A DNA stretch of 8,073 nucleotides from Candidatus Nitrosopumilus sp. (lineage in GTDB: Archaea > Thermoproteota > Nitrososphaeria > Nitrososphaerales > Nitrosopumilaceae): contig JAOUAE010000055.1 in the NCBI GenBank assembly GCA_029861085.1, positions 1 to 8,073 of the forward strand, read 5' to 3'. Under the pieces are notes generated by a model. That model saw only the letters and a program-made list of their open reading frames with translations. It did no database searches and had not been told where the DNA came from. The position numbers were made by a program, and so were the translations under genes. This document shows, one piece after another, positions 1 to 4,315 of the stretch (its first letter is position 1; each line of letters starts with the position of its first letter).

Positions 1-272
1 TTTATAGGGACATTAATCAATGTGACTATTGCATATTCTGTTATAGATGATCTTTCATTACCAAGCTTGTATGCCAAATTGGTATACAAATCTCTTTTTT
101 GCAATGCGTAATGAATCGACATTTTCACTTCATCTCCAACTAATATTTTTTCAACATTTTCTTTGTGCCCGCCTGCAATCATCTCACCCTTACTGTTAGC
201 AACACCGGCAAATCTGACTTTAGGATCTAAATCAAGAATCTGTTTCGATAATTCATCATAATTTCCGGTCAT
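1..272 (-). CDS. Conserved thaumarchaeal protein of unknown function (DUF6659-like), 3' end outside window
   Basis: The first 90 codons of a leftward gene are visible, starting at ATG 272-270 and running off the window edge. The product begins MTGNYDELSKQILDLDPKVR and continues with a FAGVANSKGE / MIAGG stretch, then a helical KMSIHYALQKRDLY segment and a YAIVTLINVPI strand. The alternation of a 'memory' strand, an 'AGG' turn, a helix and further strands resembles a small roadblock- or profilin-like sensing fold. From memory it matches a family widespread in Nitrosopumilus-type archaea (I believe DUF6659), with no known function. No signal peptide or membrane segment is visible. Its ATG overlaps the amt stop codon as ATGA, so it is very probably cotranscribed and translationally coupled with the ammonium transporter. 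That context suggests, but does not prove, a role linked to ammonium status. The coding call is strong; the family name is tentative. Confidence 0.8.
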   Translation of the reverse strand, partial: MTGNYDELSKQILDLDPKVRFAGVANSKGEMIAGGHKENVEKILVGDEVKMSIHYALQKRDLYTNLAYKLGNERSSITEYAIVTLINVPI

Positions 273-1597
273 GTCTTCTTACCAGGGTATTTCTTTTTAA
301 ACAATATTTCGTCTTTATCCTGTAAATCATCAGTGTATTCATCCATTTCTAGCATAAACTCCTCTTCATCAGAATACGCAGATTCAGCATGCTCACTAAT
401 ATCCAAACCAACATCCTCTACTTCAGCAGAAACCCTAATTCCAATTAAATGTTTAATTATTTGTAACATTATCCAAGTTCCACCAAATCCCATTACACCT
501 GCAACAGCTACACCTATAGCCTGAATCCAGAGTTGATCAGGATTTCCAAATAACAACCCATCTACGCCACCAGGGTTAATTGCAGTACTTGCAAATAATC
601 CTATTGCAAGTGCACCAACAATACCTGCAACACCGTGAACGGAGCTTACGTCAAGTGCATCATCAATCTTTAGCTTTTCTTTGAATAGCACTACGCCCGA
701 ATAGGATATGACACCAATTGCTATACCTATAACAAAAGCATGCTCAACACTTACGAATCCAGATGCAGGTGTGATTCCGGCAAGACCTGCAATGGCACCA
801 TTAATTGTTGCAACAACAGATGGCTTTCCAGTTCTTATCCATGAAAGACCAGCCCAAATTAAAGCGGAAACAGATGATGCCATGTGAGTTACAATTACAG
901 TATTTCCTGCAACACCTCCAGATGCAGAAAGTGCACTTCCAGCGTTGAAACCAAACCAACCAAGCCATAACAAAGAAGAACCAAGTACGGCCAATGGAAT
1001 GCTATGAGGAATCATTATAGCAGGACCATAATTTCTTCTTCTACCAAGTACTAGTGCCGCAGCTAACGCTGCCATACCCACACTAGTGTGAATCACAATG
1101 CCTCCAGCAAAGTCAACTACACCGAGTTCTGCTAACCAACCACCACCCCAAACCCAATGGACCAGTGGGTAATAGATCAGCATAGACCATGCAGCAATGA
1201 ATATGATAAAAGAACTAAACTTCATTCTTTCAGCAATTGTACCTGTAAGTAATAGAGGAGTAATTGCTGCAAACATTAATTGGAATTTAACAAATAACAT
1301 ACCTGGAATCGTTGGAGCATATTGTTCTAATGGAGCATCTGACGGAATTCCTTTGAGGAATACCCAATCCATGTTCCCAACTAATCCCATAGTAGATTCA
1401 CCAAATGACATACTGAATCCGAAAATAAACCACATGACACTCAACATCGCCAAACCAAAAAAGATCTGCATGAAGATTGAAGCTGCATTCTTTTTTCTCA
1501 GCAATCCAGATTCAAATAGACCCAATGCAGGGATCATAAGCAGTACAAGACTTCCAGCTACAAGCATCCATGCTGTATCTCCAGAATCAAGTACCAT
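269..1597 (-). CDS. amt: Ammonium transporter, Amt/Mep/Rh family
   Basis: This inner-membrane channel conducts ammonium into the cell, where it feeds ammonia assimilation and possibly sensing. From ATG 1597 the protein has 442 residues, the usual family length, with about 11 hydrophobic segments. Using that numbering, the Amt signature DFAGGIVIH starts near residue 162. The twin pore histidines are H170 and H321 (SSVHGVAGIVG). The gate phenylalanine is F105 (FQLMFAAIT), the recruitment-site tryptophan is W150 (VWGGG), and WFGFNAGS lies near 214. The cytoplasmic tail keeps VGLDISEH but reads HAESAY instead of the usual HGExAY, then continues with about 30 mostly acidic residues and a lysine-rich end. 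An in-frame TTG at 1603 would add two residues; ATG 1597 is preferred because the TATA-like box lies about 25 nt upstream of it and the family normally starts MVLDSGDTAWML. A PII gene sits divergently next door, the classical Amt-GlnK pairing. Whether this is the high- or low-affinity thaumarchaeal type cannot be decided here. Confidence 0.96.
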   Translation of the reverse strand: MVLDSGDTAWMLVAGSLVLLMIPALGLFESGLLRKKNAASIFMQIFFGLAMLSVMWFIFGFSMSFGESTMGLVGNMDWVFLKGIPSDAPLEQYAPTIPGMLFVKFQLMFAAITPLLLTGTIAERMKFSSFIIFIAAWSMLIYYPLVHWVWGGGWLAELGVVDFAGGIVIHTSVGMAALAAALVLGRRRNYGPAIMIPHSIPLAVLGSSLLWLGWFGFNAGSALSASGGVAGNTVIVTHMASSVSALIWAGLSWIRTGKPSVVATINGAIAGLAGITPASGFVSVEHAFVIGIAIGVISYSGVVLFKEKLKIDDALDVSSVHGVAGIVGALAIGLFASTAINPGGVDGLLFGNPDQLWIQAIGVAVAGVMGFGGTWIMLQIIKHLIGIRVSAEVEDVGLDISEHAESAYSDEEEFMLEMDEYTDDLQDKDEILFKKKYPGKKT

Positions 1598-1614
1598 TGA
1601 CAAAAATGTCGATT

Positions 1615-1626
1615 TTTAATTAATAA
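1615..1626 (-). promoter_or_regulatory. TATA-like box for amt
   Basis: On the minus strand this reads ATTAATTAAAAA, centred about 24 to 26 nt before the ATG at 1597. That spacing predicts a leaderless amt transcript starting at or within a few bases of the ATG, and it argues against the TTG at 1603. The call rests on position and composition only; the surroundings are AT-rich, so chance matches are easy. Confidence 0.4.
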
Positions 1627-1647
1627 CGATGTCTAAATTTGATTAAC

Positions 1648-1662
1648 AAATGATTATCATTT
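1648..1662. promoter_or_regulatory. 15-bp palindrome between amt and glnK (candidate operator)
   Basis: AAATGAT-T-ATCATTT is a perfect inverted repeat with 7-bp arms and one central base. Weaker outer symmetry follows: AAC on the left and, after one extra base, GTT on the right. It lies midway in the 116-bp divergent intergenic region, roughly 20 bp from each proposed TATA box, where one bound protein could control both genes. Ten of twelve central bases recur at 2892-2903, upstream of the second PII-like gene. The palindrome is directly visible; operator function is inference. Confidence 0.45.
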
Positions 1663-1677
1663 AGTTATAGAAATCAT

Positions 1678-1688
1678 AAATTATATTT
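1678..1688 (+). promoter_or_regulatory. TATA-like box for the PII gene
   Basis: AAATTATATTT is centred about 31 nt before the ATG at 1714, which predicts transcription start near 1708 to 1713 and a leader of only a few bases or none. No Shine-Dalgarno sequence precedes the ATG, which fits short-leader archaeal mRNA. Confidence 0.45.
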
Positions 1689-1713
1689 GTGTAATAGAAT
1701 ATACAGTAACTAA

Positions 1714-2043
1714 ATGCTCAGAATAGAAGCAATATTAGGTGAAAATGATGTTATGGCAATCAGTGAAGGACTAAAAGAGATCGGCATAGGAGGCCTCTCA
1801 GTTTCCAAAGTTAGAGGTAGAGGAAAGAGGCCAGGGCCTGAAATTCACGCATCAAAAGGAAGTGAGATTTTTACACCTCAATTTAATAATAAATATCAAT
1901 TAGTAATCATAGTCCCAGATACAAAAGAAGATGAAGTGATTGACATCATAAAAGAAAATGGAAGAGTAGGTAAAATTTTTGTTTCACAGATTCTGCGTGC
2001 AATAGACATCGCAACAGGCAATGAAGGAGAAGGAACAATCTAA
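1714..2043 (+). CDS. glnK: PII family nitrogen regulatory protein (GlnK-like, divergent)
   Basis: The 109-residue product has PII length and layout: strand MLRIEAIL, a helix, strand LSVSKVRGRG, a T-loop (about 37-58), strand YQLVIIVPD, a helix, and the B-loop/strand NGRVGKIFVSQ with a C-terminal DIATGNEGEG loop. PII trimers sense ATP/ADP and 2-oxoglutarate and plug or regulate partners such as Amt. K87 (E. coli K90) and K60 (K58) are kept. However, Tyr51, the uridylylation site, aligns with I52; Gln39 aligns with R39; the GDG of the B-loop is shortened by two residues; and the phosphate-binding Arg101 and Arg103 align with D98 and A100. Ligand use and modification are therefore probably unlike those of bacterial GlnB/GlnK. 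Divergent amt next door points to AmtB-GlnK-type control. Two tiny membrane genes follow closely. The family call is firm; the altered ligand properties are inferred from a by-eye alignment. Confidence 0.92.
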   Translation: MLRIEAILGENDVMAISEGLKEIGIGGLSVSKVRGRGKRPGPEIHASKGSEIFTPQFNNKYQLVIIVPDTKEDEVIDIIKENGRVGKIFVSQILRAIDIATGNEGEGTI

Positions 2044-2051
2044 GAAACATC

Positions 2052-2180
2052 ATGAGTCCGCGTAAAAGTAGATTATTCCATAGAGAAAAAATGCAACCGA
2101 TTCATGGTAAAGATTATCTCAAAGTGGCCGCAATAATTGGAGTTATATCCATACCATTGATTGTCGGTCTTGCGATATGA
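2052..2180 (+). CDS. Small single-pass membrane protein, 42 aa, unknown
   Basis: ATG 2052 opens a 42-residue frame beginning MSPRKSRLFHREKMQPIHGK. About 22 polar, strongly basic residues are followed by one hydrophobic stretch (residues 25-42, AAIIGVISIPLIVGLAI) that ends the protein, so the product looks like a tail-anchored or N-in single-pass peptide. It starts 8 nt after the PII stop codon, and its stop overlaps the next small start as ATGA, which suggests one glnK transcript with translational coupling. No Shine-Dalgarno sequence is clear. I do not recognise a family. Small hydrophobic subunits of membrane complexes, or a PII/Amt accessory peptide, are both conceivable. The tight fit between neighbours and the protein-like composition are the main support. 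Confidence 0.55.
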   Translation: MSPRKSRLFHREKMQPIHGKDYLKVAAIIGVISIPLIVGLAI

Positions 2181-2269
2181 AAATATCTAGAATTTCTATT
2201 GCAAAATTGATACTTGCCACAATCGGCATGACTTTAGTCGGATTAGCTTTGTTTAATGGCTACTACTGA
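2177..2269 (+). CDS. Small hydrophobic peptide, 30 aa, unknown
   Basis: ATG 2177 overlaps the preceding stop (ATGA) and opens a 30-residue frame beginning MKISRISIAKLILATIGMTL. A short basic N-terminus is followed by one membrane-length hydrophobic segment (about residues 8-26) and an aromatic NGYY end. It could be a single-pass peptide or, less likely, a cleaved signal-like sequence. It ends 3 nt before the stop codon of the converging PII-like gene, leaving almost no room for a terminator. No family is recognised. Confidence is limited by its size; start/stop overlap and placement are the evidence. Confidence 0.45.
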   Translation: MKISRISIAKLILATIGMTLVGLALFNGYY

Positions 2270-2272
2270 TAA

Positions 2273-2854
2273 CTAATAACCGCCAAAATTATTTTCATAA
2301 ATAATTGTAGGATTCTTTAATTGTTTTTCCAAAGTTGGAATAGATTTCAGTATACAATAATTTACAAAATCACTAAAGGATTTTATTCGATAGTCATTTC
2401 GAAGTGTTTCTTTATTTTCTTCATATGTGACTTGCAATTTATGCAAAGTGAATTTTTGTAATGAGACAAATCTACTTCGTTTAGGTAATAATTTTGATTC
2501 AGGTTTTTCTTTTGAAGATATTTCAAGGTCTTGCCGTCCATCAAGTGTGTCCATATCAACAACTTCTTCCATTTCAGAAACAAAGAGTTTGCCTCCATGA
2601 ATGGATGACAAACCAGAATTTTTTGAAATCATTTCAACAACCATTCTTGCATCCTTATCTGAAACTACCATCTCAATTTTCGCCAGAGGTACTGACTTTA
2701 AACTAGTTGAACCTACACGAGAACCTTGTGATTCGTCATAAATATTGCTATCATCCAGATTTCGTTTATCAATAATGTATGTCCCAACAGTGTTCAAAGT
2801 ATTTTTAATCATAGGGAAATTTTTTCTCTTAACTATAGCTTCTATCTTTTTCAC
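2273..2854 (-). CDS. PII-like protein fused to a C-terminal domain, possibly DNA-binding
   Basis: The 193-residue product starts at GTG 2854. Residues 1-106 have a PII-like (ferredoxin-like) pattern: MKKIEAIVKR strand, NFPMIKNTLNTVG helix, TYIIDKR strand, a short T-loop region (about 31-57), KIEMVVSDKDARMVVEMI, then HGGKLFVSEMEEVVDMDTLDG. K89 corresponds to PII K90; the two C-loop arginines are aspartates (D100, D102), paralleling the changes in the neighbouring GlnK. The T-loop lacks the usual glycine-rich motif. Residues 107-127 form a charged linker. Residues 128-193 hold a strand-like RFVSLQKF, a helix (about 137-155) and a second helix KSFSDFVNYCILKSI, a spacing reminiscent of ribbon-helix-helix DNA-binding domains; this last point is weak. 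The gene converges on the glnK operon and diverges from a winged-helix regulator. A candidate operator similar to the amt-glnK palindrome lies just upstream. It may be a PII-type sensor with its own DNA-binding output, but that function is inference. Confidence 0.8.
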   Translation of the reverse strand: MKKIEAIVKRKNFPMIKNTLNTVGTYIIDKRNLDDSNIYDESQGSRVGSTSLKSVPLAKIEMVVSDKDARMVVEMISKNSGLSSIHGGKLFVSEMEEVVDMDTLDGRQDLEISSKEKPESKLLPKRSRFVSLQKFTLHKLQVTYEENKETLRNDYRIKSFSDFVNYCILKSIPTLEKQLKNPTIIYENNFGGY

Positions 2855-2875
2855 AAATAATTTCCAAAAAAAGGC

Positions 2876-2884
2876 CTATTTATG
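2876..2884 (-). promoter_or_regulatory. TATA-like box for the PII-fusion gene
   Basis: On the minus strand this reads CATAAATAG, centred 26 nt before the GTG at 2854. This is the spacing expected for a leaderless transcript and supports GTG 2854 as the start. No Shine-Dalgarno sequence lies between. Confidence 0.45.
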
Positions 2885-2891
2885 AGAGGGG

Positions 2892-2903
2892 ATCATTATC
2901 ATG
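2892..2903. promoter_or_regulatory. Second copy of the amt-glnK intergenic motif
   Basis: ATCATTATCATG matches ATGATTATCATT, the core of the palindrome at 1648-1662, at 10 of 12 positions, including an uninterrupted ATTATCAT. It sits 8 bp upstream of the proposed TATA box of the PII-fusion gene. It is itself part of a short dyad (TCAT-TATC-ATGA, 2893-2904). A shared regulator of the two promoters is possible; AT-rich DNA makes chance similarity a real alternative. Confidence 0.3.
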
Positions 2904-3006
2904 ACTAAAAATAGATCATAAGGATATTCAAAGATCAAAACAGGCAAAAAATCCAAGTGTAAAAAAATCAGCTAAAAAGATCAACTATACTCAAGTTAAA
3001 GAATAA
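2901..3006 (+). pseudogene. Possible frameshifted micro-gene for a lysine-rich peptide
   Basis: ATG 2901 is followed after six codons by a stop. If the A5 run at 2907-2911 were A4, the frame would stay open to TAA 3004-3006 and give a 34-residue basic peptide starting MTKIDHKDIQ and ending KKINYTQVKE. The composition is protein-like, similar to other small lysine-rich archaeal peptides. It may be a sequencing error in a homopolymer, a decayed gene or coincidence in AT-rich DNA. No homologue is recognised. Confidence 0.18.
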
Positions 3007-3009
3007 TAA
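3002..3009 (+). promoter_or_regulatory. TATA-like box for the winged-helix gene
   Basis: AATAATAA is centred about 27 nt before ATG 3033, consistent with a leaderless transcript. It is a poor match to a strong TATA box. An alternative, CTATACT near 2985-2991, would give a leader of roughly 20 nt. Confidence 0.3.
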
Positions 3010-3016
3010 GGTAATG

Positions 3017-3033
3017 TACCGTACAATACGGTA
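3017..3033. promoter_or_regulatory. 17-bp perfect inverted repeat on the regulator's start codon (candidate autoregulatory operator)
   Basis: TACCGTACAATACGGTA has two 7-bp arms (TACCGTA / TACGGTA) around CAA. Its last base is the A of the ATG at 3033. The arms hold CCG/CGG in otherwise AT-rich DNA, so chance is unlikely. If the gene is leaderless, the repeat lies between the TATA box and the transcription start, a common place for archaeal repressors to block RNA polymerase. The downstream gene encodes a winged-helix protein, so binding by its own product is the simplest reading. Confidence 0.6.
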
Positions 3034-3380
3034 TGATGCGAGCAAGATTAACATACGTACCACTAGAAGTGGCAGACCAATTTGGAGATTTCATCATAAA
3101 GAGAGATGAACAAATTCTGGATGCAGTAAGAGCAAAAACAAAAGACTACAGTACATTATCACTGTTAAAATTACTGTATCAGCTTAGAGGCGCTCCAATG
3201 ACATTCTCTGATTTGTATTCAAAGTCAAAGATTAGAATGAAGAAATCATTTCTAAATTATCTACACCTGTGTGTAGATTACAACTTTATCAAAAAAGAAC
3301 CAGTAGGAGCAAACATGATCTATACGATAACAGACAAAGGACGAACTATGTTGAATCTCTTTATCAACAAAGGGAATTGA
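3033..3380 (+). CDS. Winged helix-turn-helix transcriptional regulator, small archaeal type
   Basis: The 115-residue protein starts MMRARLTYVPLEVADQFGDF. Its N-terminal 40 residues are helical and charged. From about residue 42 it shows a winged-helix pattern: helix LSLLKLLYQLRG, PMTFSDLYSKSKI as the turn-helix, recognition helix RMKKSFLNYLHLCVDYNFI, and a wing ending in YTITDKGRTML (97-107), which is typical of archaeal HTH_45/PadR-like single-domain regulators. No ligand or metal site is evident. A second in-frame ATG at 3036 is possible; 3033 fits the promoter spacing. The start is embedded in a perfect inverted repeat, suggesting autorepression. It diverges from the PII-like fusion gene across 178 bp. 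Its target genes are unknown. Confidence 0.8.
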   Translation: MMRARLTYVPLEVADQFGDFIIKRDEQILDAVRAKTKDYSTLSLLKLLYQLRGAPMTFSDLYSKSKIRMKKSFLNYLHLCVDYNFIKKEPVGANMIYTITDKGRTMLNLFINKGN

Positions 3381-3398
3381 AATTTCAATGGATCATCA

Positions 3399-3450
3399 CA
3401 TCTAGAAAATAATTAAAAAGAGAATTCATCTAGATTTTCCCTATTTTTAT
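3399..3450 (+). terminator. Weak possible terminator region after the regulator
   Basis: The octamer CATCTAGA occurs twice (3399-3406 and 3427-3434), each containing the palindrome TCTAGA. GAAAAT (3405-3410) can pair with ATTTTC (3434-3439), and a T-rich run (TATTTTTAT, 3442-3450) follows. Archaeal termination often uses U-runs, so this could end the regulator transcript. The evidence is slight. The rest of the 160-bp gap 3381-3540 holds only the promoter of the next gene. Confidence 0.25.
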
Positions 3451-3512
3451 AATAAAATGAATGCAGAATACTAAATCCATTAAAAGTGCACAAACTCATT
3501 AGTAAGTACAGT

Positions 3513-3520
3513 AATTATAC
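3513..3520 (+). promoter_or_regulatory. TATA-like box for the PAC2 gene
   Basis: AATTATAC is centred 25 nt before GTG 3541, consistent with a leaderless transcript beginning on the GTG. An in-frame stop at 3535-3537 rules out any start further upstream than 3538. Confidence 0.45.
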
Positions 3521-3540
3521 AGAACAAATCAAGATAAATT

Positions 3541-4266
3541 GTGCAAAAAGAATTTCCAGAAGCAGAAGTATTTGAAATTAAGAAAAAAGAATTAAAAAGT
3601 CCAATAATTTTTGCAGGGTTTGTAGGCGCAGGTCTAGTAGGTCCTGTTGCAATCAACCACATCATTACAGAATTAGAAATGGAAGAAATGGCAGTAATGA
3701 GATCAAAATATCTTCCGCCATCAACAGTGTTCATGAATGGAAGATTGCGTCATCCGTTCAGATTTTATGCAAACCAAGAAGGGACAGTTTGTGCAATAAT
3801 TTGCGAGATAACATTACAAATGAAAGGATTGTACACATTAGTCTCATCAATTTTAGATTGGGCAGCACGAAAAGGATCCAAAGAAATCGTAATTCTGGAC
3901 GGAGTTGCAAGCACTGAACATGATGACAAAGCATATTGTGCAGCTGAGGAAGATCTGATAAGGACAATGGCAGATAAAGACATCAGCATGATCCCTCAAG
4001 GATTCATTACAGGCATTCCAGGAGGCATATTGAATGAATGTTTAGTAAGAGAAATTCAAGGATTGACTCTGCTGGCAAAAGCAAACAAAGAAGCACCAGA
4101 TTCAGCAGCAGCAGCAACTCTAATTGAAGCATTGAACAGATTCTATGATATGAAAATAGATACAACAGATCTCAAAAAAGACAAAGACAGAATTCATTCA
4201 GAATTCAGCGAATTATCTCAGAAATATGCAGAACACAGAGAAGAGATATCCGGAATGTATATGTGA
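3541..4266 (+). CDS. PAC2 family protein, archaeal proteasome assembly chaperone homologue (PbaA/PbaB-like)
   Basis: The 241-residue cytosolic protein starts at GTG. Residues 20-45 carry the PAC2 pattern SPIIFAGFVGAGLVGPVAIN. This is followed by the MRSKYLPPSTVF and HPFRFYANQEG strands, CAIICEITLQ, a helix SSILDWAARKGSKEIVILDGVAS (102-124), FITGIPGGILNE (155-166) and a helical region of repeated alanines. From about 207 to 237 it is highly charged and helical, probably coiled coil. The C-terminus is Met-Tyr-Met, which fits the HbYX rule (hydrophobic, Tyr, any residue) used by proteasome activators and some chaperones to dock into 20S alpha-ring pockets. Archaeal PAC2 relatives such as PbaA and PbaB act in proteasome assembly or activation; which role applies here is not shown. 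It lies 49 nt before purM in the same direction, but purM appears to have its own promoter. Confidence 0.85.
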   Translation: MQKEFPEAEVFEIKKKELKSPIIFAGFVGAGLVGPVAINHIITELEMEEMAVMRSKYLPPSTVFMNGRLRHPFRFYANQEGTVCAIICEITLQMKGLYTLVSSILDWAARKGSKEIVILDGVASTEHDDKAYCAAEEDLIRTMADKDISMIPQGFITGIPGGILNECLVREIQGLTLLAKANKEAPDSAAAATLIEALNRFYDMKIDTTDLKKDKDRIHSEFSELSQKYAEHREEISGMYM

Positions 4267-4285
4267 TCTAGCCAACAGGCAAATT

Positions 4286-4294
4286 CTTTTATTC
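4286..4294 (+). promoter_or_regulatory. TATA-like box for purM
   Basis: CTTTTATTC is centred 26 nt before ATG 4316, in the short gap after the PAC2 gene. The spacing predicts a leaderless purM transcript and supports ATG 4316 over upstream in-frame starts that overlap the PAC2 gene. Confidence 0.4.
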
Positions 4295-4315
4295 ATACCA
4301 GATACGCATCAAATC

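Noticed and set aside
1598..1603. TTG at 1603 as start of amt, adding two residues
   Set aside because: The ATG at 1597 gives the usual family N-terminus and fits the TATA-like box spacing; TTG would sit too close to it.
333..1619. Open frames on the + strand opposite amt
   Set aside because: They are antisense to a strongly supported transporter gene and have low-complexity, unrecognisable products.
2383..2706. Other-frame open stretches over the PII-fusion gene, both strands
   Set aside because: The 193-residue frame has PII-like motifs throughout; the alternatives show no recognisable motifs.
3399..3434. Two CATCTAGA copies as part of a CRISPR-like or mobile-element repeat
   Set aside because: Only two 8-bp copies, no further spacing pattern, no terminal repeats and no transposase nearby.
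3480..3989. Minus-strand frames opposite the PAC2 gene
   Set aside because: They are shadows of a clear PAC2-family coding sequence and have no motifs.
4226..4315. Thirty-codon N-terminal extension of purM
   Set aside because: It overlaps the end of the PAC2 gene out of frame, does not resemble PurM, and the TATA-like box lies downstream of that start.
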